Shown here one piece after another: positions 26,498 through 35,472 of a DNA stretch of 64,000 nt. How positions within the stretch are numbered: the stretch's first letter is position 1; the number at the start of each line of letters is the position of its first letter. The stretch lies in the NCBI RefSeq assembly GCF_000013745.1, contig NC_007925.1, forward strand, positions 1,178,001 to 1,242,000. Direction: 5' to 3'. A program made the translations under genes and the position numbers. The stretch comes from Rhodopseudomonas_A palustris_F (GTDB lineage Bacteria > Pseudomonadota > Alphaproteobacteria > Rhizobiales > Xanthobacteraceae). The notes beneath the pieces were generated by a model, which made no database searches, was not told where the DNA came from, and saw only the letters and a program-made list of their open reading frames with translations.

Positions 26498-26941
26498 ATG
26501 CAATGGCTGGTGGTGTTTCTGGTGCTCACGGCGGTTTCCGCGGCGGCGGGCGTGCTGTCGAGCCTCCATGTGTTATCCGCGGTGCAGCACACCGCAGACA
26601 CCCAGCAGAAGGTCGAGCCGCCGCCGGCAGCGTCGGCTTTCAGCCCGAGCGCGCGGCTTCGCAAAATGGCGCCGGTGGTGACCAATATGGCGTCGCCGCC
26701 GGGCGCCTGGATCCGCGTCGAAGCCTCGGTGATCACCGATCAGGTCGATGACGAACAGGCGAATGTGCTGATCGCACGGGTCGGCGAAGACGTCGTGTCG
26801 TATCTGCGAACGATCTCGCCGACGCAAATCGAGGGCGCGCGCGGTTTGCAATATCTGCGTGAGGATCTCAACGAACGAGCCGCCATTCGCTCGAGCGGCA
26901 AGGTGCGCGAATTGATCATCGAAACCTTGGTGGTCCAATGA
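26498..26941 (+). CDS. fliL: Flagellar basal body-associated protein FliL
   Basis: A 147-residue protein with a single N-terminal membrane helix (residues ~3-24) and a periplasmic domain ending in the typical KVRELIIETLVVQ. FliL rings surround the stator and stabilise it. The segment after the helix is Pro/Ala-rich and short for the family. Its stop overlaps the ATG of fliP. Fifty bases separate it from flgH. Confidence 0.85.
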   Translation: MQWLVVFLVLTAVSAAAGVLSSLHVLSAVQHTADTQQKVEPPPAASAFSPSARLRKMAPVVTNMASPPGAWIRVEASVITDQVDDEQANVLIARVGEDVVSYLRTISPTQIEGARGLQYLREDLNERAAIRSSGKVRELIIETLVVQ

Positions 26942-27684
26942 ACCGCGCCTCGGCTGTGCCGCTTGGCGTTCTGGCCGCCGCCTTGCTTCCGAGCGCGGCG
27001 TTGGCGCAGATGCCGGATCTGTCGACGCTGATTCCGCCGGGCGGAGGCAGCGCCAGCGGACGTATCATCCAGATGGTCGCGCTGCTCACCGTGCTGTCGC
27101 TGGCGCCGGGGCTGCTGATCATGGTGACGAGCTTCACCCGATTTGTCGTGGCGCTGTCGTTTCTGCGCACCGGCCTGGGATTGCAGACCACGCCGGCCAA
27201 CATCGTGATGATCAGCCTGGCGCTGTTTCTGACCTTCTATGTGATGGCGCCGACCTTCGATCGGGCCTGGCGGGACGGTCTGCAGCCTTTGATGCAGAAC
27301 GAGATCACCGAGAAGGAGGCCTATTCGCGCGTCACCGAGCCGTTTCGCGAGTTCATGCTGGCGCATGTCCGCGACAAGGACCTGCAGACGTTCGAAAGTC
27401 TCGCGGCCGAGAGCCTGCGTATCCGGCCGGAGGGCGAGAAGGTGGATCTGCGCGTGATCATTCCGGCCTTCATGGTGTCGGAGTTGCGCAGGGCCTTCGA
27501 GATCGGATTTCTGATCGTCATGCCGTTTCTGGTGATCGACATGGTGGTCGCCACGCTGACGATGTCGATGGGCATGATGATGATGCCGCCGACGGTGTTC
27601 GCGCTGCCGTTCAAGGTGTTGTTCTTCGTGCTGATCGACGGGTGGAATCTGCTCGCCGTCGGCCTGGTGCGATCCTATCTGTAG
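26938..27684 (+). CDS. fliP: Flagellar export-gate protein FliP
   Basis: A 248-residue core export-gate protein. It has a signal peptide (cleavage near ALAQ), four membrane segments and the family signatures SFTRFVVALSFLRTGLGLQ (partly), IPAFMVSELRRAFEIGF and MGMMMMPPTVFALPFKVLFF. It forms the FliP5-FliQ4-FliR1 channel with the products of 40554 and 42975. It is the last gene of the flgB-fliP stretch; the next gene, fliC, has its own leader region. Confidence 0.96.
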   Translation: MNRASAVPLGVLAAALLPSAALAQMPDLSTLIPPGGGSASGRIIQMVALLTVLSLAPGLLIMVTSFTRFVVALSFLRTGLGLQTTPANIVMISLALFLTFYVMAPTFDRAWRDGLQPLMQNEITEKEAYSRVTEPFREFMLAHVRDKDLQTFESLAAESLRIRPEGEKVDLRVIIPAFMVSELRRAFEIGFLIVMPFLVIDMVVATLTMSMGMMMMPPTVFALPFKVLFFVLIDGWNLLAVGLVRSYL

Positions 27685-27740
27685 AGCGCGCGGCGCGCGC
27701 CCGTCACCTGTCTCAGCGAATTTCGAAGTGATGCGCTGAT

Positions 27741-27773
27741 CGTTGCGAGTCGTAGCGCGCGTCGCAACGTAGC
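27741..27773 (-). promoter_or_regulatory. Cluster of four GCNACG motifs upstream of fliC
   Basis: Read on the minus strand, GCTACG, GCGACG, GCTACG and GCAACG occur within 33 bases (plus-strand positions 27768, 27760, 27751 and 27741), with start-to-start spacings of 8, 9 and 10. The same GCNACG core repeats every 10 bp in the array at 46718-46807 upstream of ftcR. This may be a binding site for a flagellar regulator; the evidence is pattern similarity only. Confidence 0.35.
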
Positions 27774-27842
27774 TCTGTTGCCGCGACACCGTTCAGCTTT
27801 GAGTAAGGTTTGTCTGGTAATTTATTCGCACGGCGGGTTGGG

Positions 27843-27857
27843 CGAATCTTGGATTCG
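27843..27857. promoter_or_regulatory. 15-bp inverted repeat in the fliC leader/promoter region
   Basis: CGAATC, spacer TTG, GATTCG is a perfect inverted repeat about 90 bases upstream of the fliC start. Depending on the transcription start it could be a dimeric operator or an RNA hairpin. Confidence 0.4.
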
Positions 27858-27888
27858 ACGTTCCCATAGGCATGATGCCGCTCCGCCG

Positions 27889-27907
27889 TACCGGTGAAAG
27901 TCCGGTA
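27889..27907 (+). promoter_or_regulatory. Predicted stem-loop in the fliC 5' untranslated region
   Basis: TACCGG and CCGGTA pair around a seven-base loop (TGAAAGT). The hairpin ends 40 bases before the fliC start and about 30 bases before its AAAGGG ribosome binding site. In Caulobacter and Brucella FlbT acts post-transcriptionally on flagellin mRNA leaders, and flbT is present at 39709, so this is a candidate target. Confidence 0.45.
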
Positions 27908-27947
27908 TGTCCCCCCAAAACACATCATCAAACCAAAGGGACATACG

Positions 27948-28883
27948 ATGTCGAGCCTCTTGACGAATACCTCTGCGATGACCGCGCTGCAGACTCTGCG
28001 CAACGTCAGCTCCAGCCTTGCGACCACCCAGAACCGCATCTCCACCGGTTATCGCGTGGCAACCGCCTCCGACAACTCCGCTTATTGGTCGATCGCGACC
28101 ACGATGCGCTCCGACAACGAAGCCCTTTCGGCGGTTTCCGACGCGTTGGGTCTCGGTGCCGCGACGGTTGATACCATGTACACCGCGCTGACCTCCGTGG
28201 TCGGCGACAGCAAGAGCGGTCTCACCGCGCTGAAGGCCAAGCTCGTTGCCGCCCGCGAACCGGGCGTGGATCGTGTGAAGGTGCAGTCGGAAATCACGGC
28301 GATCCAGGACGACCTGAAGAACACCGCCGGTCTGGCGGTGTTCAACGGTGAGAACTGGCTCTCGGTCGATTCCAGCGTCACCGGCTACAACGCCACCAAG
28401 TCTGTGGTGTCGTCGTTCACGCGCGTCGGCGGCACTGTCGCGATCAAGACCATCGACGTGAACATCGACAAGCTGAAGCTCTATGACCCGAACGGCGGTA
28501 CGCCGGCCGGCATCATGGACAAGACGGTCACGGTCGGCACCGCCACCGACGCGGTCTCGACGATCGACATCCATTTGCTGACGGACTCGGCGGCCGACCT
28601 CACCAAGCTCGACGGTCTCATCGGCATCGTCGATCAGGCGCTGGGCTCCGTGACCCAGGCCTCGGCCGACCTCGGCGCCACCAAGACCCGCATCGACTCC
28701 AACTCGAACTTCATCAAGTCGCTGCGCGACGCCATCGATCGCGGCGTCGGTCAGCTCGTCGACGCCGACATGAACGCCGAATCGACCCGGCTGCAGGCGC
28801 TGCAAACCCAGCAGCAGCTCGGCATTCAGGCGCTGTCGATCGCCAACTCCGGCAGCCAGAGCATTCTGTCGCTGTTCAAGTAA
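27948..28883 (+). CDS. fliC: Flagellin
   Basis: A 311-residue flagellin, short for the family. The N-terminal D0/D1 helix contains TNTSAMTALQTLRNVSSSLA and QNRISTGYRVATASDN. The C-terminal helix contains STRLQALQTQQQLGIQALSIAN and ends SGSQSILSLFK. The central D2/D3 part is small and Thr/Asp-rich. It is the only flagellin in the window and sits alone between fliP and fliF with its own leader and a strong terminator, so it can be expressed independently. Starts in the leader upstream of 27948 were rejected because the ATG has AAAGGG at the right distance and gives the standard N-terminus. Confidence 0.96.
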   Translation: MSSLLTNTSAMTALQTLRNVSSSLATTQNRISTGYRVATASDNSAYWSIATTMRSDNEALSAVSDALGLGAATVDTMYTALTSVVGDSKSGLTALKAKLVAAREPGVDRVKVQSEITAIQDDLKNTAGLAVFNGENWLSVDSSVTGYNATKSVVSSFTRVGGTVAIKTIDVNIDKLKLYDPNGGTPAGIMDKTVTVGTATDAVSTIDIHLLTDSAADLTKLDGLIGIVDQALGSVTQASADLGATKTRIDSNSNFIKSLRDAIDRGVGQLVDADMNAESTRLQALQTQQQLGIQALSIANSGSQSILSLFK

Positions 28884-28909
28884 CAGCCGGAATCGTCTGA
28901 TAACAAGGG

Positions 28910-28936
28910 CGGCCGCGACCGAAATGGTCGCGGCCG
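28910..28936 (+). terminator. Rho-independent terminator after fliC
   Basis: An 11-bp perfect stem (28910-28920 CGGCCGCGACC with 28926-28936), five-base loop GAAAT, followed by TTTCTTTG. It is 27 bases after the fliC stop, so fliC is probably a monocistronic message. Confidence 0.85.
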
Positions 28937-29014
28937 TTTCTTTGATGTTAACTACGTAACCCTCGGACAAGCTTCGCAATCGACAATGGCGTCGAAGGCA
29001 AAGCAGAGGGTTTT

Positions 29015-30649
29015 ATGGTCAATCGCGAATACGCGCAAAAGCTCTGGAGCAATCTGCTCGAGCTCGGGCCGCGGCGGCTCACGGTGCTGGCGATGGTCGG
29101 CCTCGCGGTGTTCTTCGGGGTCGGCGGCGGCGCCTATTATCTCAGTCGGCCGGAATTCAACGTGCTCTACTCGGGACTAAGCCGCGAGGACATCACCCGC
29201 GTCAGCGCGGTGCTGCGCGACGCCAACGTCCCCTTCGACGTCAACGCCACCGGCGACACGATTCTGGTGCGCCCCGGACAGGCCGCGCAGGCGCGGACGC
29301 TGCTCGCCGACAAGGGGCTGCCGAGCAGCACCAGCGGCGGGTACGAACTGTTCGACAAGATCGGTTCGCTCGGCCTGACGTCGTTCATGCAAGAGGTGAC
29401 GCGGGTCCGCGCGCTGGAGGGCGAGATCGCCCGCACCATCCAGGTGATCAAGGGAGTCAAGGCCGCACGGGTTCACATCGTGATGCCGGCGCGCGGCTCG
29501 TTCCGTCGCGAGCAGGCGCCGCCGACCGCGTCGGTGGTGCTGCGCACGGATGGCCCCGCCGACGCGAAGACCGCGCGCTCGGTTCGCCATCTGGTGGCGG
29601 CGGCGGTCCCCGGCATGACCCCCGACAAGGTGACGGTGCTGGATAGCGACGGCTCGCTGCTCGGCGCCGACGACGACGGCACCGGCACCACGCCGACCAC
29701 CATGGCCAACCTGCAGCGCGTGGTCAGCCGGCTGATTCAGGACAACGTCAGCAAGGCGTTGACGCCTTATCTCGGGCTGGACAATTTCGAAGTCAGCGTC
29801 GCCACCCAGCTCTCGACCGACAAGCGGCAGACCAACGAGACGGTTTACGATCCGGAGTCGCGGGTGCAGCGGTCGGTCCGCGCGGTGCGGGAGCGCGAAA
29901 CGTCGCAAAGTCTCGATCGGCAGACGCCGACCACGGTGCAGCAGAATCTGCCCGACCAGCAGCTCAACGCCGGCGGCGGCAAGAATTCCAACGACGAGAA
30001 GCAGCGCCGCGAGGACGTCACCAACTACGAAGTCTCGTCGAAGACCACGACGACGGTGAGCGACGGTTATGTGGTGAACAAGATGTTCCTGGCGGTGCTG
30101 GTCAACCGGCCGCGGCTGATCGCCAGTCTCGGCGACAAGGTCAGCGAATCCGCGATGGAGGCCAAGGTGGCGGAGATCTCGCAACTTGCCGCCACCGCCG
30201 CGGGGCTCGACCGCCCGCGCGGCGATCAGATCCAAGTCTCCGCGGTGGAATTCATCGAAGGCGCGCGCGATCTGGCGCCGGTCCCCGGCATCACCTTCAC
30301 CGAGGTGCTGATGCGGCAGTCCGGCAATTTCGTCAGCGCCATCACCATCCTCGCCGTGGCGGGGATGCTGATCTGGTTCGGCTTGCGGCCGGCGATCAAC
30401 GTGGTGCTGGCCAGTTCCAAGTCGAGCGAGGGGGCGCCGTTGCTGGCGGCCGAGGCCGCCGCTCTGCTCGGCGCCGACGCCGCCGTGGCGGCGCAGATCG
30501 CCCGCGAGGCGATGCCTAATCTGGTGCAGGACGTTTCGCGACGCGCGCAGCATGCGCCGCAGAAACGCCTGGAGCAGATCGTCCAGCTCGATGAGAAGCA
30601 GGCCGCGGCGATTCTCAAACAATGGATCCGGCAGGAGGAACCCGCATGA
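29015..30649 (+). CDS. fliF: Flagellar MS-ring protein FliF
   Basis: A 544-residue MS-ring protein with two membrane segments (residues ~23-43 and ~443-463) flanking a large periplasmic part. Ring-building signatures are YSGLSREDITRV, KGLPSSTSGGYELFDK, RTIQVIKGVKAARVHIVMP and NYEVSSKTTTTVSDGYVV. The C-terminal tail (residues ~500-544) is the FliG-binding part. The upstream region carries GGACAAGCTTC at 28965, shared with flgB. It begins the fliF-fliH-motB-motC-fliK block, whose genes overlap or nearly touch. Confidence 0.96.
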   Translation: MVNREYAQKLWSNLLELGPRRLTVLAMVGLAVFFGVGGGAYYLSRPEFNVLYSGLSREDITRVSAVLRDANVPFDVNATGDTILVRPGQAAQARTLLADKGLPSSTSGGYELFDKIGSLGLTSFMQEVTRVRALEGEIARTIQVIKGVKAARVHIVMPARGSFRREQAPPTASVVLRTDGPADAKTARSVRHLVAAAVPGMTPDKVTVLDSDGSLLGADDDGTGTTPTTMANLQRVVSRLIQDNVSKALTPYLGLDNFEVSVATQLSTDKRQTNETVYDPESRVQRSVRAVRERETSQSLDRQTPTTVQQNLPDQQLNAGGGKNSNDEKQRREDVTNYEVSSKTTTTVSDGYVVNKMFLAVLVNRPRLIASLGDKVSESAMEAKVAEISQLAATAAGLDRPRGDQIQVSAVEFIEGARDLAPVPGITFTEVLMRQSGNFVSAITILAVAGMLIWFGLRPAINVVLASSKSSEGAPLLAAEAAALLGADAAVAAQIAREAMPNLVQDVSRRAQHAPQKRLEQIVQLDEKQAAAILKQWIRQEEPA

Positions 30650-31278
30650 GCGCGGACATGGTGGCACGCCTGTTGGCCAACTTCGATCAGCCGGAGCCTG
30701 CCAGGGGGCGCAGCCGGGTGGTTCCGTTCGACCACGCGCTGCATTCAGCGCCGAAAACGCCGCCCAGGCCGGCGCCGCCGCCGGTCGACGATGCCTATCA
30801 GCGTGGGGTGGCCGACGGCTACGCCGCGGCGATCGCCGAGTACGAACAGAAGCTCGATGCAGAGAGGAGCAAATTCGGCGCGCAGCTGGATGACCAGCGC
30901 AACGCGTTGCTGGATGAGGTGGCCGGCAAGATCACCGACGAAATCCTGGAGCTCGGTCGGCGTTTCGAAGTCAAGATCGCCGGCGTCACCGCGCGCATCC
31001 TGGAGCCGCTGATTGTCGGCGTGGTGCAGAAGCAGGCGGTCGCCAGCTTCGTCGAGAAGCTGTCGTCGGTGACGTCGGACAACCTGCGTCCGGCGCTGCG
31101 CATCACCGCGCCGCCGGAATTGATCGAGCTGGTGCGCAGCAAACTCGGCGCCCGCGCGATGTCCGTGGAACTGGTGGCCGGAGCGCTGCCGGAGGTGTCG
31201 ATCATCGCCGACCAGGTGGTGCTGGAAACCCAGGTGAAGGTCTGGGCCGACCGGCTGAAGTTCGCGGTTCTCGCCTGA
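30646..31278 (+). CDS. fliH: FliH-like flagellar export ATPase regulator
   Basis: A 210-residue cytoplasmic protein starting in the ATGA overlap with fliF. The first ~60 residues are Pro/Arg-rich. A helical stretch with the GVADGYAAAIAEYEQKLDAE pattern follows, then a domain ending in IIADQVVLETQVKVWADRL. Position directly after fliF, length and the late 'LRITAPPELIELVRSKLG' segment fit the divergent alphaproteobacterial FliH, the stator of the FliI ATPase encoded at 14124. Sequence conservation of FliH is low in this group, so the name rests partly on context. Confidence 0.75.
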   Translation: MSADMVARLLANFDQPEPARGRSRVVPFDHALHSAPKTPPRPAPPPVDDAYQRGVADGYAAAIAEYEQKLDAERSKFGAQLDDQRNALLDEVAGKITDEILELGRRFEVKIAGVTARILEPLIVGVVQKQAVASFVEKLSSVTSDNLRPALRITAPPELIELVRSKLGARAMSVELVAGALPEVSIIADQVVLETQVKVWADRLKFAVLA

Positions 31279-31279
31279 G

Positions 31280-32551
31280 ATGGCCGAGCAAGACCGACCC
31301 GAACTGATCATCATTCGGCGCCGCAACTCGCTCGACGTCGAAGAGAAGAATGGCGTCTGGAAGATCGCCTATGCCGACTTCATGACGGCGATGATGGCGT
31401 TCTTCCTGGTGATGTGGCTGATCAACGCCACCAACCCGGAGACGCGCGAGAGCGTCGCCGCCTACTTCAACCCGATCAAGCTGACCGACTCGACGCCCGA
31501 TCGCAAAGGCATCCATGATCCGCGCCGGGTCGATCCCGGCAAAGCGGACGAGGGCGACAACGAGCGGCCGCACCCCGAGCCGGACAACGCCGCGCAGCCG
31601 GCGCCGCGTCAGCAGCCGGAGCAATCGCACCCCGACGAAGCCGCGCTGTTCCGCGATCCCTATGCGGTGCTGTCGGAAATCGCCGGCGGCCCGCCGCGCG
31701 CAGCCCAGGCCGGAAGCGCGCCGGAGGCGACGCGCAAAGATGGAATGAAAGGCGGCGAGGCCTATCGCGATCCGTTCGATCCGATCAGCTGGCCGATGGC
31801 GCAGACCTCGCCGCTCGACGACAAGGCGTTGGGCCGCAAGGAAGCCGGCAACCTGCCGTTCGACGAGGCCGCCGCGGCGCTGAGCGAAGGCCAGGGTCGT
31901 CGCCCGTCGCAAGGCACCCCGGACGCCACGGCGGCGCCTCAGGATGCCGAACCGCCGAAAGCCGCGCCGGCTTCGTCCGAACCGCAGCAGGATCGGCCGA
32001 GGCCGGTCGGGTTGTTCGCCGACGACGCAACGAAGACCGGCGCGCCCGGCAATCGTCCGGCCGGGGCGCGTGGCGACACCACGCCGGCGGCGAATGCCGC
32101 GGGCAAGTTGCAGGCGACGATCACCGCCGCGCTGGCGACGCTGGGCGCGGCGCGCCCGGTCACCGAGGTCCGCGAGACCACCGAGGGCCTGCTGATCAGC
32201 CTGACCGACGACGTGAATTACGGCATGTTCGCCACCGGGTCGGCGGCGCCATCGCCCGGTCTGGTTCGTGCGCTCGACAAGATCACGCCGCTGATCGCGC
32301 AGAATCGCGGCCAGATGATCGTGCGCGGCCACACCGACAACCGCGCCTATCGCTCGGCAGAATACGACAATTGGCGGCTGTCCACGGCCCGCGCGCACAT
32401 GGCCTATTACATGTTGATCCGCGGCGGCCTCGACGCCGGGCGGATCGAGCGGATCGAGGGCTACGCTGATCGCCGTCCGAAAGACCCGAACGATCCGTCG
32501 GCGGCGCCGAACCGCCGGATCGAGCTGCTGATCCGCGCGCCGACGCCATGA
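31280..32551 (+). CDS. motB: Flagellar motor stator protein MotB
   Basis: A 423-residue stator subunit. The single membrane helix carries the proton-accepting Asp33 in AYADFMTAMMAFFLVMWL. The C-terminal OmpA/Pal peptidoglycan-binding domain (residues ~290-420) has the signature GHTDNRAYRSAEYDNWRLS (in part) and SAAPNRRIELLI. The ~200-residue periplasmic linker rich in Pro, Ala, Asp and Gln is much longer than in enteric MotB (308 residues in total), as in rhizobia, where MotC takes part in gating. One base separates it from fliH, and it overlaps motC. Confidence 0.94.
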   Translation: MAEQDRPELIIIRRRNSLDVEEKNGVWKIAYADFMTAMMAFFLVMWLINATNPETRESVAAYFNPIKLTDSTPDRKGIHDPRRVDPGKADEGDNERPHPEPDNAAQPAPRQQPEQSHPDEAALFRDPYAVLSEIAGGPPRAAQAGSAPEATRKDGMKGGEAYRDPFDPISWPMAQTSPLDDKALGRKEAGNLPFDEAAAALSEGQGRRPSQGTPDATAAPQDAEPPKAAPASSEPQQDRPRPVGLFADDATKTGAPGNRPAGARGDTTPAANAAGKLQATITAALATLGAARPVTEVRETTEGLLISLTDDVNYGMFATGSAAPSPGLVRALDKITPLIAQNRGQMIVRGHTDNRAYRSAEYDNWRLSTARAHMAYYMLIRGGLDAGRIERIEGYADRRPKDPNDPSAAPNRRIELLIRAPTP

Positions 32552-33738
32552 TCTATCTCAGCATCATGGCGCTGGCTTTGCTCGCTGTGCTGGGCGCGGC
32601 GCGCGCCGAGGAGGGCGAAGCCGCGGCGCGCGAGCCCTATCAGCTGGTGCGCTCGCTGCAGTCCTTGCAGGACGACATCGCGCGCGGCAATCTCGACGCC
32701 CACAACGCGCAACGCGGATTGCTGAAACAGCTCGGCGAGCAGTTTCAGCAGGCTGATCCCAATCTGTGGAAGGACTCGCGCAATGCGCGGGCCGCGGTCA
32801 CGTTCCTGCTGAGCGGCGGTGACCCGCAGGTGGTCCACGCGCTGCGCTCACGCGACCTGCTGAGCCTCGACGCGGCGATCCTCGACGGCGCGATGGCCTA
32901 TATCGAAGGCCGTCCCGACGAGGCCAGGGAGCGGCTCGGCGGGGTGCGGGCGCGCAGCCTGCCGGCGGCGCTCGGTGCCGAGATCGCGCTGGTGCAGTCG
33001 GCGCTGCTGGCCAAGAGCGACGTCAAGGCATCGATCGACCGGCTCGACGAGGTGCGGCTATTGATGCCCGGCACCCTGGTCGAGGAGGCGGCGCTGCGCC
33101 GCGAGATCTTTCTGGTCGGGCAGGCCGACGACTTCGACAAATTCGAGTTTCTGGCGACCCGATACTTCCGGCGTTATCGTCACTCGATCTATGCGGGGAA
33201 TTTCCGCCAGCGCTTTGCGCTGTCGGTGGCGCGCTTCAGTTTCGCGCAACAGACCGCGCGGTTTCCGCGGCTCGTCGGCGTGCTGGACCATCTCGACGGC
33301 GCCAGCCAGCGCGCACTCTACCTGCTGATCGCCCGCACCGCGCTGGTTCGCGGCAAGACCGAGATGACGGTGCTCGCGGCCGAGCGCGTCCTGGCGCTGA
33401 CCGAGGACGAGGACAGCCCCGCGCGCGGACGGGCGGAGTTGTACCGCGCCGCCGCGCGCCTGGTCACCAGCGGCCATGCGCAGGCGCTCGAGGATCTGCA
33501 GCAGATCGACGCCGGGCGGCTGCCCGAGCAGGACGCCGAGCTGCTGGCGGCAGCGCTCAAGCTCGGGCGCACCGTGCGAAAGGCGTTGCCGACGGTCTCG
33601 GCCAAGGTCGACGTCGACGACGGCGTGCCGACGGCGATGCGGCCGCGGATCGACTTCAGCGCGTCGCTCGGCGCCATCAATCGCGCTCAGCAGCTGCTCG
33701 ACGAGTCGGGTGCGCAACTCAAGGAGCGAAATCGATGA
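32548..33738 (+). CDS. motC: Periplasmic motility protein MotC
   Basis: A 396-residue exported protein with signal peptide (residues 1-20, cleavage after ARA) and a long helical, repeat-like body (for example RSRDLLSLDAAILDGAMAYI and ATRYFRRYRHSIYAGNFRQR). MotC in Sinorhizobium is a periplasmic partner of MotB and needs MotE for stability; motE is at 25021. The start overlaps the motB stop and the end overlaps fliK, so motB-motC-fliK are translationally coupled. Confidence 0.9.
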   Translation: MIYLSIMALALLAVLGAARAEEGEAAAREPYQLVRSLQSLQDDIARGNLDAHNAQRGLLKQLGEQFQQADPNLWKDSRNARAAVTFLLSGGDPQVVHALRSRDLLSLDAAILDGAMAYIEGRPDEARERLGGVRARSLPAALGAEIALVQSALLAKSDVKASIDRLDEVRLLMPGTLVEEAALRREIFLVGQADDFDKFEFLATRYFRRYRHSIYAGNFRQRFALSVARFSFAQQTARFPRLVGVLDHLDGASQRALYLLIARTALVRGKTEMTVLAAERVLALTEDEDSPARGRAELYRAAARLVTSGHAQALEDLQQIDAGRLPEQDAELLAAALKLGRTVRKALPTVSAKVDVDDGVPTAMRPRIDFSASLGAINRAQQLLDESGAQLKERNR

Positions 33739-34943
33739 ACAAGGCCGATCTGCTGATGACGGCGCTTCGTCAACTTGCCGTCGCGAAAACCACGGCGCGC
33801 GTCGGTGCCGCCCATGCGACGGCCGCGAAAGATCGGGCCGACAAGCCCGAGCATTTTCGCGAGCAGCTGCGGGTGATCGCGCAGGCGGCGAAGCCGGGCG
33901 CCAAAGCCGAAACCCCGCGCGACAGCACCGAGGTCGCCATCCCGGACCTCGAGATGGCGGTCCGCGGCGCGGAGCCCACCGACGACGACGCCGAGGTGTC
34001 GAGCCGGCCGAAAAACCGCGCCGGAAAATCCGCCGAGCGAGCGGCACGGCACGCTGCGTCCGAAGTAATTGCGTCGTTGGAAGGACGCAGCCCCGACGCG
34101 GCGCTGAGCGCGATGATCGCCAAGTTCGATCAACCTGCGCCATCCTCCGCGGCCGGCGATGACGCCGCGCCACCGCTGTCGCTTCCGCAGCTTCGTGCCG
34201 AGCCGCGCGACGCCAGCTTGACGTTGGTCGATGCCGCCGCCACCGCCGAGACCGCGCCGTCGAATGACCTCTCGGCCCCGCGCGTCGCGCTCTCCATCGA
34301 CACGGCGGAGGCCCGCCCCCTGCCGGTCAAGGTGGCGGTGCGCGACCAGGAGACCCACTTCGCGCCGGTCCAACAGCTCACGCAGTTGCAGAAGATCGTC
34401 GATCGCATGAGCGCCGAGTTGCCGGCGGCCTCCGCGCCCATCGTCGGCACCGCGGCCGATGCCGCGCCGTCGGGCCTGCACAAGGCGAGCGACGGTCCGG
34501 TCAAGATTCTGACGCTGCAGTTGGAGCCGCCGGACCTCGGCGCGGTGACGGTCAAGATGCGTCTCGCCGGCGACGCGGTCGAGATCCGGCTCACCGCGGA
34601 GCGCGCCGACACCGCGCGGATGCTGCAGCACGAGCGCGGCACGTTGACGGACATCATGCAGTCCGCCGGCTACAAGTTCGACATCGCGGCGATCGATCAC
34701 AGTCGCGCGGCCGATAGCAATGCCGGCTCCGGCCAGCAGCAGCCGCAGCCGGACCAGCGTCAACCGCAGCAGTCGCCCGGCGGATCGCCGATCAATTTCG
34801 CGGAGTCCGGGCGGCAATCCAACGATGCCCAGTCGGGCCCGCGTCACAACAGGCAGCAGCATGAGCAATTCACCGAGCCGGCGGACCGCCCGCAGGATAA
34901 CGAGGTCGTCCGCGACAGGGCTGGCGGCGCTGTTTATCTGTAG
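33735..34943 (+). CDS. fliK: Flagellar hook-length control protein FliK
   Basis: A 402-residue protein with a long disordered N-terminal region rich in Ala, Asp, Arg and Pro and a C-terminal Flg_hook domain (residues ~250-330) containing LQLEPPDLGAVTVKM and the following RLTAERADTARMLQ. The tail is Gln/Pro-rich. It measures the hook and triggers the FlhB switch. In rhizobia the gene at this place was first called motD and later shown to be FliK. The start overlaps the motC stop. The 3' end overlaps the next gene by 83 bases in another frame. Confidence 0.88.
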   Translation: MNKADLLMTALRQLAVAKTTARVGAAHATAAKDRADKPEHFREQLRVIAQAAKPGAKAETPRDSTEVAIPDLEMAVRGAEPTDDDAEVSSRPKNRAGKSAERAARHAASEVIASLEGRSPDAALSAMIAKFDQPAPSSAAGDDAAPPLSLPQLRAEPRDASLTLVDAAATAETAPSNDLSAPRVALSIDTAEARPLPVKVAVRDQETHFAPVQQLTQLQKIVDRMSAELPAASAPIVGTAADAAPSGLHKASDGPVKILTLQLEPPDLGAVTVKMRLAGDAVEIRLTAERADTARMLQHERGTLTDIMQSAGYKFDIAAIDHSRAADSNAGSGQQQPQPDQRQPQQSPGGSPINFAESGRQSNDAQSGPRHNRQQHEQFTEPADRPQDNEVVRDRAGGAVYL

Positions 34944-35472
34944 CGTGGCAAACCACGCCTGCGCCGGCGGGCCGTGCGAACGCCAGATGGCGTTGGCGGC
35001 CGGACGGCACGGCGTTCCGCTCGGCGTGTTGTATTCGGTCGGCCTCAGCGAGACCGGGCGCAAGGGCGTGCTCAATCCCTATGCGCTCAACGTCGACGGC
35101 AAGACCGTGCTGGCCGCCGATCTTCGAGGCGCCGTCAGTCGATTCACCGAGGCGAAGCGGAACGGCGCCAAGCTGGTCGATCTCGGCTGCATGCAGATCA
35201 ATCACCGCTACCACGCCGACAAGTTCGCCAGCGTCGAGGCGATGTTCGATCCGGCGAAGAACGTCGACTACGCGGCGCGGTTTCTCAAGGAGCTGCGGGC
35301 GCGGGAAGGCAATTGGACGATGGCGGTCGCGCGCTACAACGCAGGGCCCAGCAACAAGATCGGACAACAACGCTACGTCTGCGGCGTCATCGGAAGTCTG
35401 GTAGCGAGCGGCTTCGGGTCCTGGACCAGCCGGGCGCGAGCCTTTTGCAACGACCGCACCGCACTACGATAG
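34861..35472 (+). CDS. Lytic transglycosylase (SLT domain) of the flagellar operon
   Basis: A 203-residue exported peptidoglycan hydrolase. The Arg-rich N-terminus (SPSRRTARRITRSSATGLAA) leads into a signal peptide ending near ACAGG. The SLT domain has the catalytic Glu in YSVGLSETGRKG, LNPYALNVDG, GCMQINHRYH and ARYNAGPSNK. Cutting of the wall locally would let the rod pass, a job done by the FlgJ C-terminal domain in enterics; here the FlgJ N-terminal domain is a separate gene at 44163. It begins inside the 3' end of fliK; a later start would lose the signal peptide. Confidence 0.85.
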   Translation: MSNSPSRRTARRITRSSATGLAALFICSVANHACAGGPCERQMALAAGRHGVPLGVLYSVGLSETGRKGVLNPYALNVDGKTVLAADLRGAVSRFTEAKRNGAKLVDLGCMQINHRYHADKFASVEAMFDPAKNVDYAARFLKELRAREGNWTMAVARYNAGPSNKIGQQRYVCGVIGSLVASGFGSWTSRARAFCNDRTALR

